Part shown: in pieces, positions 8,076-15,209 of the stretch
How the letters are laid out: every line of letters begins with the position of its first letter
How positions within the stretch are numbered: the first letter of the stretch is position 1
Assembly: GCF_900659865.1 (NCBI RefSeq)
Contig: NZ_LR213798.1
Coordinates: forward strand, 1-37,543
Reading direction: 5' to 3'
Source: Hyella patelloides LEGE 07179
Lineage (GTDB): Bacteria > Cyanobacteriota > Cyanobacteriia > Cyanobacteriales > Xenococcaceae
Length of the DNA stretch: 37,543 nucleotides
Position numbers and translations under genes: made by a program
Notes under the pieces: model-generated
What the model saw: only the letters and a program-made list of their open reading frames with translations
The model's database searches: none
Told to the model about the DNA's origin: nothing

Positions 8076-8679
8076 TGTTTTCTGCTCCTGAACTAAAGTA
8101 GATTGAGTTTGATTTTTAAGAGGTAACAATTGTTTTCTCAGTTGATGGCGAGCCTTATGCAAACGTCCCTTTACCGCACCAACTGAAATATTTAAACGAT
8201 CTGCTACTTCTTGTAAACTAAGTTGTTCTTGGTAGAACAGCAAAGTCGCCAGACGATTTCTGTGAGATAGACCATCAATAGCTTGTAGTAATGCAGTATG
8301 TAGTTCTCTTTGTTCCGCAATCTGCTGGGGGTCGGGGGAACTTTCACCAATTGATAATGGTTCACTACCTAAATCTCCAATCATTGTTTCGAGAGAAAAG
8401 GGAATTATCTTACGACGACGCAAATCATTACGACAAACATTGAGAACAATGCCATATAACCAACTTTTAAAGCGTTTGGGATTGCGAAGTTTTTTTAGTG
8501 ACAGATAGGCTTGTAACATAGCCTCCTGCACAAGCTCTTGAGCCAAATCTTCGTTACCAATCATTCCGATTAGCAATCTGTTGAGCCATTGGTTGATAGC
8601 GTAACACAAGCCGACCGAATGCAGTTTTATCTCCCTCTAATGCTAAAAAAAATAATTCTGTATCACTAGGCTCTGACAC
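7887..8679 (-). CDS. ECF-type sigma-70 factor fused to a ClpX-type zinc finger, with an apparent frameshift
   Basis: Sigma region 2 is visible ([35 protein letters not shown]), as is region 4 ([25 protein letters not shown]), so this is a group IV/ECF-like sigma factor. The C-terminal 50 residues are a ClpX-type C4 zinc finger: CSFC, then CGEC, with LIAGP between. The frame that contains region 2 starts only at a TTG at 8609. A better start is GTG at 8679 (upstream GAGG), giving [24 protein letters not shown]. That frame reaches NR and then hits TGA-like disruption unless one C at 8566-8567 is removed, after which it reads on into [11 protein letters not shown]. The gene therefore looks interrupted by one extra base. 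It is either recently inactivated or a sequencing error. No anti-sigma gene is adjacent. Confidence 0.8.
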
Positions 8680-8789
8680 ATTTACCTCACTAAAAGAGTC
8701 TATTTAATAGTGGCAAAGTGAAGAGAAAAGGTTACTTATTTATTAAAATTGCGATCGCTCTATTTTCCTAAATTACTAATCTATGATGT

Positions 8790-9254
8790 TTAGCTAAGAG
8801 CAATTTCTAGCAACAGAACTCCTTGAGAATAAGTATGCTGACACCATTGATACTTCTGTTTAATCTTTTCGGGAATTTTACTACTGTTTGAACATTCCAC
8901 AAAACCCATTCCTTTGTAAAAGTTACCAAGATTGGTGAATGGAATACAGTATAAATGTTCATAATTGGCTTGTAGCAGCAAATGTTGGACGATTTTTCTG
9001 GCTACAGATTGCCCTCGAAACTTCGGTAGAACATAAATTCCTCCCAATTCCCACACTTCATTATCTATATAAACTAACCGCCCTAAACCCGCCTTTTGGC
9101 GATCGCTTATTGCTATAAATTGGCGACTGCTTAAATCTGTGGCAACAAACCCAATTGAGTCGTATTGTTGGTTAACCCACTCTAATTCATCTGGGTATAT
9201 TTCTCGAATGCAGATTGCCATATTAGACTTGTCGGGAAATAAAAACGTAATCAA
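8790..9254 (-). CDS. GNAT family N-acetyltransferase
   Basis: A 154-residue protein with the GNAT pattern. A central strand ELGGIYVLPKFRG is followed by the acetyl-CoA loop RGQSVARKIV (about 81-90), and FYKGMGFVE lies near residue 112. The acyl acceptor cannot be predicted. A start at the second ATG (9221, MAICIREIYPDE) would match the usual beginning of the fold better, because the first eleven residues are hydrophobic and look extraneous. It is the first of three small GNAT genes in this accessory stretch (others at 9816 and 13868), which are not close paralogues of each other. Confidence 0.82.
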   Translation of the reverse strand: MITFLFPDKSNMAICIREIYPDELEWVNQQYDSIGFVATDLSSRQFIAISDRQKAGLGRLVYIDNEVWELGGIYVLPKFRGQSVARKIVQHLLLQANYEHLYCIPFTNLGNFYKGMGFVECSNSSKIPEKIKQKYQWCQHTYSQGVLLLEIALS

Positions 9255-9320
9255 ATCTTGATTGTACTACAACTCGGTTTCAGGTTTTGGCAACACAACT
9301 AATTCAACATCAGGTTGCTA

Positions 9321-9707
9321 TCAAAAAGAGGCTGGTCTTTTGTAAGAAAAATAACGATTTAAATCTTTGCTACAAGCGATATAAATCACAATAATTGCAC
9401 TGAGAACGGTCAAGATCGAGCTTCCAACAATAAGGACGGTAGAGAGCTTTGAATATAGGGCAATAACCAATGCTATTAGAGCAACAACCAGAAAACTAAA
9501 GATACCCATTAGAACCCACTTAGCCCATTTGCGCCCTTGTAAAACAAAGTACATCACTACAATGGTGACTAAAATGCGACCAATAGCCCATATATCTTTT
9601 GCAATAGCCACCAGCATGGCATCTAAGACGATATGCACCAAAAACATAGCTAGCAATTTATTTCGAGCTTTCAGGGCGGATTGGTCAAACTGAGACATGA
9701 ATTTCAC
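9321..9707 (-). CDS. Small four-helix membrane protein of unknown function
   Basis: 128 residues with four hydrophobic segments at about 18-36, 41-56, 64-84 and 88-112, and a basic C-terminus (SYKRPASF). I do not recognise the family. The first 16 residues are soluble. It is flanked by acetyltransferase genes on the same strand with gaps of 66 and 108 bp, so a shared transcript is possible but not shown. The regular hydrophobic pattern supports a real gene. Confidence 0.6.
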   Translation of the reverse strand: MKFMSQFDQSALKARNKLLAMFLVHIVLDAMLVAIAKDIWAIGRILVTIVVMYFVLQGRKWAKWVLMGIFSFLVVALIALVIALYSKLSTVLIVGSSILTVLSAIIVIYIACSKDLNRYFSYKRPASF

Positions 9708-9815
9708 GAGAGAAATAACATAACTTATATATACCGTGAAATGCTTGATTGGAATAGAGGCGAGCCTTTCGTCATTGTAAATTCCTGATTTTTGCGATCG
9801 CTATAGCTCGATAAG

Positions 9816-10361
9816 TTATAATTGGTAGTAATCAGATTTTAGTATGCTCATCAAAATCGCGTTGTAATACTCACCCTGCCAAAAGAGTGCGTCACGCTTC
9901 ACTCCCTCATGTTTAAAGCCCACTTTTTCGTAAACATATACAGCACGTGGATTAAATTCATAGACCTCCAAGTCAATACGATGTAGAGCTAAATTCTCGA
10001 ATCCATATTGGAGTATTAGCTGTGTTGCTTGTGTTCCATAGCCTTTTCCAAAAAGTTTTTTGCTCAGAAGTGCAATACGAAAACTCGACGAACGGTTATG
10101 CCAGTTGATATCATTCAGCACAACTTCTCCCATCACTATGCTTGGGTTTTCCCTAGATGTAATAGCGTAGTCGACGCGATCGTCAGCATCAACAACTCGT
10201 GCATAATGTGCTTTGACTTGCTCAAACGTAAATGTTTGATACGTCCCTGTAAAATAATTGAGATCTCGATCCGTTAAAGAAGCAAAAAAGACATCGGCAT
10301 CTTCAGCACATATAGGACGTAGGATAACAGTTTCACCGTATAAAATAGGTTGATCGAGCAT
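9816..10361 (-). CDS. RimJ/RimL-type GNAT N-acetyltransferase
   Basis: A 181-residue protein with the RimJ/RimL layout: ILRPICAEDADVFFASLTD at the start, a central strand, then the acetyl-CoA loop GKGYGTQATQLILQYGF (about 119-135). The conserved tail LHRIDLEVYEFNPRAVYVYE-KVGF and REG-like VKRDAL also fit. Members acetylate N-termini of ribosomal proteins, antibiotics or other small amines; the substrate here is open. Length is normal for the family. The gene faces the same way as its neighbours. Confidence 0.85.
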   Translation of the reverse strand: MLDQPILYGETVILRPICAEDADVFFASLTDRDLNYFTGTYQTFTFEQVKAHYARVVDADDRVDYAITSRENPSIVMGEVVLNDINWHNRSSSFRIALLSKKLFGKGYGTQATQLILQYGFENLALHRIDLEVYEFNPRAVYVYEKVGFKHEGVKRDALFWQGEYYNAILMSILKSDYYQL

Positions 10362-10505
10362 CGGAAATAAAATACCTTTTAAAAGAAATTAAAAACTTTT
10401 GGAGGCACTTACTTATGTGATTATTTTGTCGAACAATTAGTAATAAGATTTAGCTCTGACTACCTTTATAGTTTCTGCATTGACAAGCTGCATTTTGAAA
10501 ATACT

Positions 10506-11141
10506 TTACTTTTGCTCGGCTACAGCTACATATGCTCCAAGTCCAATTAATGTAAACCCTGAAGTAATGCGCTGACCTTGTCTAAATCTATAGCTTGTTT
10601 GCAACTTCTGTCCAATTGCTCCCGCGAATGTAGCCACAACAAAACCAGCTACGAAATTAAGTGAATTTGTGATTAGACCTAAAACTAGAAACTGGGTGAA
10701 AATATTGCCATTGGCGACATTAATAAACTGTGGAATAAACGCCAAAAAAAATAACGCTGTTTTAGGGTTTAGAATCTCGGTAATAATTCCTTGATAGAAT
10801 GCACTTTTTCTGCGTTTCGGCTCTAATATCGACCGATTTGAAGGTGATATAGTATCTCGACTCAAGAGAGTTCTAAGTCCCAAGTAAATTAGATAAGTCG
10901 CTCCGACATATTTCACAATAGTAAATGCTACAGCAGAAGTCATTAATAGGCTAGAAATTCCGATTGTTGCTGCAAAAACATGAAAAAGTCCTCCTACAAA
11001 AAGACCTAAGCCAGATAAGACACCTTCAGCTTTACCACCGTGAAGACTACGTGCCAAGATGTAGAGAATACCTGGCCCTGGAGTAATGCTGAGAATAAAG
11101 CTAGCTGTAAGGAAAAGACCAAAAGTTGCCAGATCGGGCAT
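10506..11141 (-). CDS. LysE/RhtB family amino-acid exporter
   Basis: A 211-residue membrane protein with six hydrophobic segments and the LysE-family N-terminus, including the hallmark SITPGPGILYILARSL (about 18-33). Further on are YLIYLGLRTL and the characteristic GIITEILNPKTALFFLAFIPQF (about 118-139, partly quoted). Such proteins export amino acids or related small metabolites across the inner membrane, and the specific substrate is not predictable. It ends 172 bp from the IS200-like element. Confidence 0.88.
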   Translation of the reverse strand: MPDLATFGLFLTASFILSITPGPGILYILARSLHGGKAEGVLSGLGLFVGGLFHVFAATIGISSLLMTSAVAFTIVKYVGATYLIYLGLRTLLSRDTISPSNRSILEPKRRKSAFYQGIITEILNPKTALFFLAFIPQFINVANGNIFTQFLVLGLITNSLNFVAGFVVATFAGAIGQKLQTSYRFRQGQRITSGFTLIGLGAYVAVAEQK

Positions 11142-11257
11142 ATTAAACTCTACTACTAATTGCTAAATATCTTACAGTTTAATCCACCACAGTATATCCG
11201 ATTTAGCTAATCGGCGAGAAGCCCTACATCTGTATGCGATAGCATTTCTTGTAGGAT

Positions 11258-11298
11258 GGGGCGTTTAAACTGCGCGGGAAACCCACGCAGTCAGCCCC
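11258..11298. repeat. Right-end hairpin of the IS200-like element
   Basis: GGGGC (11258-11262) pairs with GCCCC (11294-11298). Inside it, ACTGCG and GGG pair with CCC and CGCAGT around a short AAA loop. The outer frame is shared with the orphan hairpin at 2153-2193. Confidence 0.75.
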
Positions 11299-11313
11299 TC
11301 ATGAATCGCCTTC

Positions 11314-11715
11314 TCATGTTATTGGTTTGTCTTGATTTTCGATATATTTTCTGAGAGTAGAAATAGTTACACCTCCACACGAAGCAAGAAAGTAACTACT
11401 GTTCCAGACAACTTTTTTCTGATAGTAAGTTTTCTCTAGTTCTAGCAGAAATTCCTGTCTCAACTTTCGACTAGAAACGCTTTTGAGGCTGTTGACCAGT
11501 CTACTTAACTGTACCTCTGGATGATACTGAAAAAGTAAGTGAATATGATCTTGTTCGCCATTAAACTCAACTATCTTACACGCGATATTAATAGCTCGGT
11601 TAACGTCAAGAGGCGTGGGCTGGACTTGTTCCCACGAATCAAACGCCGTAAGGAGAATCCAGTAGTGATTGAATCCACTACCAATAGTATCCTGAAGGAA
11701 GTTCTGCTTGTCCAT
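11314..11715 (-). CDS. tnpA: IS200/IS605 family Y1 transposase (TnpA)
   Basis: A single-strand transposase of the HUH/Y1 type, 133 residues from the ATG at 11715 (a TTG one codon earlier also reads). Seen are the metal-binding HUH motif in EFNGEQDHIHLLFQ, then LVNSLKSVSSRKLR. WNSSYFLASCGGVTISTLRKYIE carries the catalytic tyrosine in RKYIE (partly quoted). The N-terminus GSGFNHYWILLT is family-like. The segment after it (AFDSWEQVQPTPLD) replaces the usual TKYR-type stretch and is shorter by a few residues. The copy may therefore be mutated there and inactive. Both end hairpins are in place. Confidence 0.85.
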   Translation of the reverse strand: MDKQNFLQDTIGSGFNHYWILLTAFDSWEQVQPTPLDVNRAINIACKIVEFNGEQDHIHLLFQYHPEVQLSRLVNSLKSVSSRKLRQEFLLELEKTYYQKKVVWNSSYFLASCGGVTISTLRKYIENQDKPIT

Positions 11716-11736
11716 CAATTGTGGGCAACTCAGAAG

Positions 11737-11766
11737 CCCACGTCTGTACCGTCAGGTCAGCGTGGG
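11737..11766. repeat. Left-end hairpin of the IS200-like element
   Basis: The imperfect palindrome begins CCCACG (11737-11742) and ends CGTGGG (11761-11766), with an inner TGTACC/GGTCA-type stem and a bulged base. It lies just upstream of tnpA, where the TnpA-binding left-end hairpin is expected. Confidence 0.7.
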
Positions 11767-11870
11767 TAAGTCACCTTCATAACTGTATTCAGCAACACTT
11801 CTCAAAAATCAGGTCTTGGCTTTTAATGTTTGTATACAGTATGCAAAATTTTTTAGCCTCTATTCATTTT

Positions 11871-13112
11871 ATGAAATCAATTATTTATAATCACTTATTA
11901 ATAAATGGCGATCGCTTGAATCAAAGTATTGCTCGTTTAGCTCAAATTGGCAAACTTCCCAAAGGTGGTGTAAAACGCATCGCCTATAGTACAGAAGATA
12001 TAGAAGCTCGTAACCTAGTAATGCACTGGATGAAAGAACTTCAAATGCAAGTCAGAATTGATGCTGCGGGTAACATTATTGGCAAATATTCAGGGAAATA
12101 TCCCGATCTACCAGCCATAGCAACGGGTTCGCACATTGATACCGTTCCCTGTGGTGGGCATTATGATGGTGCTTATGGAGTCTTAGCAGGATTAGAAGTA
12201 GTGCGAGTTCTCCATGAAAATCAGCTAAAACTGGATCGCGCTATAGAAGTAATTGTCTTTACCGACGAAGAAAGTACGATGATTGGCTCTAAAGCCATCT
12301 CTGGTAGAGTAATTAACAATCCTGGTTATTATCGTCGTCCCGATGGCACTGATATTTATACCTGTTTAGAAAGAGTAGGGGGTAACTGGGATTATATTGC
12401 TCAGGCTCGTCGTTCTTCTCAAGATATTGCTGCATTTGTGGAACTTCATGTGGAACAAGGACCTGTTTTAGAATCGATGCACAAACAAATCGGTGTTGTA
12501 GAAGGTATTGTGGGACAAAGACGATTTAAAATTACTGTCCAAGGTAGTGCTAACCATGCAGGTACAACACCAATGCAGATGCGCTGTGATGCTCTGGTAG
12601 CTGCTGCTCAAGTAGTGTTAGCTGTTAATAAAATCGGTAATACTCCTGGGCAACAAGTAGCTACAGTGGGTAAAATGCAAGTCTCTCCCAATGCTGCTAA
12701 TGTCATTCCTGGTTGGGTAGAAATGAGTCTGGACATTCGCGATTTATCCAGTTTACATATTGATAGCTTGCTCGAAAAATTACGCACCCATCTAGAGGGA
12801 ATTGCCGTTGCTACCAAAACCCAAATTAGTTTAAATTCTTGTTTGCATAATGAACCAGCATTAGTCGAACCCTATTTACAAAAAGCGATCGCCAATAGTT
12901 GCCAACATCTCAATTTAACCTACACTCATTTGCCCAGTCGCGCCAGTCACGATGCTCAAGAAATGGCGCAAATCACTGATATGGGGATGATTTTTGTTCC
13001 TAGTGAAATGGGAGTATCCCACGATTCTGGGGAATACACCTCCCCAGAGCAATGTACCCAAGGAGCTAATGTGTTGCTGCAAACTTTAATTCAATTAGAT
13101 AGCCACTATTAA
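11871..13112 (+). CDS. M20 family Zn-dependent amidohydrolase (allantoate / N-carbamoyl-L-amino acid hydrolase type)
   Basis: A cytoplasmic metal-dependent hydrolase of ureido or carbamoyl groups. Metal ligands are visible in GSHIDTVPCGGHYDG (His and Asp), TDEES (Glu), ELHVEQG (His) and, near the end, SRASHDAQEMA (His). NHAGTTPM is the dimerisation-domain signature of this subgroup. The frame is open from 11721, but the first 50 codons lie within the IS left end and its flank. I therefore take ATG 11871 (MKSIIYNHLLINGDRL), giving 413 residues, the usual length; ATG 11841 is possible. Substrate choice between allantoate, N-carbamoyl amino acids and beta-ureidopropionate cannot be made here. 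The IS sits about 100 bp upstream and may have changed its promoter. Confidence 0.9.
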   Translation: MKSIIYNHLLINGDRLNQSIARLAQIGKLPKGGVKRIAYSTEDIEARNLVMHWMKELQMQVRIDAAGNIIGKYSGKYPDLPAIATGSHIDTVPCGGHYDGAYGVLAGLEVVRVLHENQLKLDRAIEVIVFTDEESTMIGSKAISGRVINNPGYYRRPDGTDIYTCLERVGGNWDYIAQARRSSQDIAAFVELHVEQGPVLESMHKQIGVVEGIVGQRRFKITVQGSANHAGTTPMQMRCDALVAAAQVVLAVNKIGNTPGQQVATVGKMQVSPNAANVIPGWVEMSLDIRDLSSLHIDSLLEKLRTHLEGIAVATKTQISLNSCLHNEPALVEPYLQKAIANSCQHLNLTYTHLPSRASHDAQEMAQITDMGMIFVPSEMGVSHDSGEYTSPEQCTQGANVLLQTLIQLDSHY

Positions 13113-13118
13113 TAATAT

Positions 13119-13253
13119 TTAAACTGTTTCTACCAGTTGATTGTTTAAGGTTGTAAGGTCAATTTCATATTGTTGAAGTAGGTTACTTAAAGCAACATTA
13201 TCTGTTTCTGCTAATCGAACTAAACCCCACAAAGGAAAGAACCAAAAGATAAT
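13119..13253 (-). pseudogene. Relic resembling a Clp N-terminal (Clp_N) repeat
   Basis: After a TAG at 13254-13256 the minus strand is open for 44 codons to TAA at 13119-13121 and reads WGLVRLAETDNVALSNLLQQ, then YEIDLTTLNNQLVETV. The pattern (LxxLxR..DNVAxxxLxxxxIDxxxLxxxL) is like one Clp_N repeat. There is no start codon and no further domain, so it is a fragment if real. It lies directly after the DnaK-like fragment on the same strand. Confidence 0.35.
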
Positions 13254-13271
13254 CTACATTGTAGAAAGTGT

Positions 13272-13580
13272 TTATAAAAACCATTTTGGAGCTATTGAAT
13301 CTTGATTCCATCCTGCTTTATATTGCAGTCGTACTTCTTTATTTAATTCATACAAAATATCTTGCAAGTTGGCTTCAGCAATCACAAGTGTTTCTTCATC
13401 GTCTCTTTCTAAACTGCTTAATATATCTTGGCATAAATTGTCAACCTGGCGACGATAATGACTCGCGAACTGACTTCCAAAGTCAAGAGCTATCTCTTTT
13501 AATAACCGTTGCGCTCGAATCACTAAATCTTTAGCACTATTACTTTTTTCCACAGATTCTTGTCTTCTTACTGCTTCCAT
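13272..13580 (-). CDS. DnaK (Hsp70) C-terminal-domain-like fragment
   Basis: The 102 residues resemble the lid region at the C-terminus of cyanobacterial DnaK1-type Hsp70: RRQESVEKSNSAKDLVIRAQ, then LKEIALDFGSQFASHYRRQ and DLQ-like NLQDILYELNKEVRLQY (quoted in parts). The ATPase and substrate-binding domains are absent, and nothing upstream on this strand restores them. It is therefore a truncated paralogue or a relic with an accidental start codon. A stand-alone lid protein is possible but has no support. The resemblance is from memory of the family. Confidence 0.6.
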   Translation of the reverse strand: MEAVRRQESVEKSNSAKDLVIRAQRLLKEIALDFGSQFASHYRRQVDNLCQDILSSLERDDEETLVIAEANLQDILYELNKEVRLQYKAGWNQDSIAPKWFL

Positions 13581-13639
13581 GTACCATTATACAAATTGTA
13601 GAACTTTAGCAGAAACATCAGAGTGAATCTTTTCTTTGT

Positions 13640-13652
13640 GTACATTATGTAC
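13640..13652. promoter_or_regulatory. Perfect palindrome GTACAT-T-ATGTAC
   Basis: The arms GTACAT and ATGTAC are separated by one base, within a flanking TTG...CAA frame. It lies 60 bp upstream (on the minus strand) of the DnaK-like fragment, in a gene-free stretch, and could be a protein-binding site. No regulator can be assigned. Confidence 0.35.
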
Positions 13653-13757
13653 AATAACAGACTATGTAATTACTGTAGAAATTACTTTGATATCATGTAA
13701 ACAAAATAGTTTGATTTTTGTATTCGTTAATAAATTCTATTCATCTTTAAATTAGCA

Positions 13758-13838
13758 ATGTTGAGTACAGCGATCGCATTATTACTTGCAGTTACCATTT
13801 TGCTAACTTTTATGAGTTTTTTTTCTTCTTGCTTTTAG
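13758..13838 (+). CDS. Possible 26-residue hydrophobic peptide
   Basis: ATG 13758 to TAG 13838 encodes MLSTAIALLLAVTILLTFMS plus FFSSCF, a single membrane-spanning segment. There is no convincing ribosome-binding site. It does not match the small photosystem or cytochrome b6f subunits I can recall. Small membrane peptides are often missed in annotation, but the AT-rich, T-rich composition here also produces such frames by chance. Confidence 0.3.
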   Translation: MLSTAIALLLAVTILLTFMSFFSSCF

Positions 13839-13867
13839 GTATCATTTAAACAATTGAGAACTCTCTA

Positions 13868-14371
13868 CTAGGATCGCTTTTCTATTTGGGAAATACTCAA
13901 AACTTTTTCCATAAGCAAGCACCATCCCTCATCCTCAACCAATTTAAACCCAGTTCGATGATACAAAGACTGAACTGGATTATCTTTAAAGACTCTCAGT
14001 TGAATTTTACTTTTCTTTCTTCTACTGGCAATCTCTTCAACAAATTTTAGCAATGCCGTACCAATTCCACGCCCACGAAACTGTTGAACTAGCTGCAATG
14101 TCTCAAGGTATAAGCAGTGGGGTCGATCGCGTAAAGAAAAAAAACCAATACAATTACGATCGCAAAACAACATAAGATATCGTTCGGGAAACTTCGGTTC
14201 TTCTTGATGGCGGTTTTCGTTCCAACCAATTGTTTTAATTAAAGAATCATAGAAATTTGCTCTAGTTAATTCTCGAATAAATTGTCCGTCGCCTTGGCGA
14301 TCGCAAGGCTCTATTGAGATTGAAAATACCTGCTCATCTCTTGAAATTTCTAGTATTTTGTTTTCGCTCAT
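13868..14371 (-). CDS. GNAT family N-acetyltransferase
   Basis: A 167-residue protein with GNAT motifs: IGFFSLRDRPHCLYLETLQL (strand and motif D region), then the acetyl-CoA loop QFRGRGIGTALLKFVEE (about 98-114). NPVQSLYHRTGFKLVE lies near residue 135. Length and order are normal. The acceptor is unknown. On the upstream side its frame adjoins an older coding relic (14372-14486) that reads through the start region in another frame. Confidence 0.85.
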   Translation of the reverse strand: MSENKILEISRDEQVFSISIEPCDRQGDGQFIRELTRANFYDSLIKTIGWNENRHQEEPKFPERYLMLFCDRNCIGFFSLRDRPHCLYLETLQLVQQFRGRGIGTALLKFVEEIASRRKKSKIQLRVFKDNPVQSLYHRTGFKLVEDEGWCLLMEKVLSISQIEKRS

Positions 14372-14486
14372 TATCTTTGCCAGCTAAATCAATTAGAGTT
14401 TTTGCATCTCGAAGTTTAGCTGGCTTATAAGCTGCCCAGCCTCCGAGAGCGGAAATGTTGAGCCAATTATATTTTTCTGCAATTCT
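14372..14486 (-). pseudogene. Coding relic upstream of the acetyltransferase, related to 15985-16060
   Basis: The minus strand is open after a TAG at 14487-14489 and reads RIAEKYNWLNISALGGWAAY, then KPAKLRDAKTLIDLAGKDNE, which looks protein-like. The region 15985-16060 on the same strand gives a similar but broken translation (LIEKHN, stop, LDISDSKGWKAYK), and the DNA matches at about two thirds of positions over 70 bp. The family is not recognised. It is probably the remains of a duplicated small gene. Confidence 0.4.
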
Positions 14487-14580
14487 CTAGAATAAATCAC
14501 AAAAGCGATTACGCGACTCGTAGCCGATCAATTGCGATTTAATCCATGAAATATATGAGTTTTAGAGTTTTAAACTATTG

Positions 14581-15135
14581 CTACGTGCTTGGTTTTGACC
14601 AAATGTTAGGTTGAAATTGCCGATCCAGAGGGGTTTTAGCAATATGATTTGTGTAGTTATGCATTACTTTAACAGCTATACCTAAAATTACTTCTAATAC
14701 TTGCTGTTTACTGTATCCAGCAGTCATAAATGCTTCAATTTCACGATCTTCAACCCAACCGCGTTCCTGTACCATCTTTTGAGTAAAACGACGTAATGCT
14801 TGTAACTTTGGCTCTGGCATCGGTGTTCCATTTCTTAAAGCTTCAATATTCTCCTGAGATATTCCCGTCATTTTGGCTAATCCTGAATGAGCTGCCATGC
14901 AGTAGCTACAAGAATTTTCATAGTTGGCTGTCAAATAAATAACCTGCTGTTCAATAGGAGTAAAACTGGTAGTTTCAAATAAATCCCACAACGTCATCGA
15001 GCCTTTTAACAAAGCTGGGGCTTCAGCCAAAATGCCCTCTAAATTAGGAATAAAACCAAAAGTTTCTTTGGCATGAGCTAATGCTTCTTTCGACTCATCT
15101 GGTGCTGTTTCTAAAGCATGAATTGTAAATTCCAT
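14581..15135 (-). CDS. Carboxymuconolactone decarboxylase / AhpD-like protein
   Basis: A 184-residue all-helical protein of the AhpD/CMD family. The redox-type motif CSYCMAAHS carries the CxxC and the following histidine (near residues 76-84), in the usual context LTANYENSCSYCMAAHSGLA. Family members act as peroxidase-type reductants or as lactone decarboxylases, and the CxxC favours a thiol redox role, for instance against peroxides or electrophiles. The gene is divergent from a TetR regulator 101 bp away. A palindromic operator lies 30 bp upstream of its start codon, so control by that regulator is likely. Confidence 0.87.
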   Translation of the reverse strand: MEFTIHALETAPDESKEALAHAKETFGFIPNLEGILAEAPALLKGSMTLWDLFETTSFTPIEQQVIYLTANYENSCSYCMAAHSGLAKMTGISQENIEALRNGTPMPEPKLQALRRFTQKMVQERGWVEDREIEAFMTAGYSKQQVLEVILGIAVKVMHNYTNHIAKTPLDRQFQPNIWSKPST

Positions 15136-15165
15136 CGATTTAACATTTTGATTAAATAATTAAGG

Positions 15166-15179
15166 AGACAAGTCTGTCT
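15166..15179. promoter_or_regulatory. Palindromic operator 1 (AGACA-AGTC-TGTCT)
   Basis: The inverted repeat AGACA/TGTCT with a 4-base centre lies within GGAGACAAGTCTGTCTAC. It is repeated almost exactly at 15210, 44 bp away. It sits 30 bp upstream of the AhpD-like start and is a likely binding site of the divergent TetR protein. Confidence 0.75.
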
Positions 15180-15209
15180 ACCTAATTTATTGATAGTATA
15201 TATCTATGG

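Larger units (their letters stand above)
11253..11768 (-). mobile_element. IS200/IS605-family insertion sequence (single transposase gene)
   Basis: The element has a transposase gene (11314-11715) between two subterminal hairpins, as in IS200-type elements. The left-end hairpin (11737-11766) has arms CCCACG/CGTGGG with a further CTG/CAG and ACC/GGT stem. The right-end hairpin (11258-11298) has outer arms GGGGC/GCCCC and inner arms ACTGCG/CGCAGT. Such elements have no terminal inverted repeats and make no target duplication, so the exact ends are estimates. No tnpB accessory gene is present. Confidence 0.72.

Noticed and set aside
11810-11860. TTGGCT / TATACA as a promoter for the amidohydrolase
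   Set aside because: The spacing between the two boxes is about 11 bases, too short for a sigma-70-type promoter.
11721-11870. N-terminal extension of the amidohydrolase frame
   Set aside because: These 50 codons are encoded by the IS left end and its flank and do not resemble the family, whose proteins begin near MKSIIYN.
13268-13534. 88-codon hydrophobic frame on the plus strand
   Set aside because: It is opposite the DnaK-like fragment, whose frame shows family-like residues. The plus frame has no motif.
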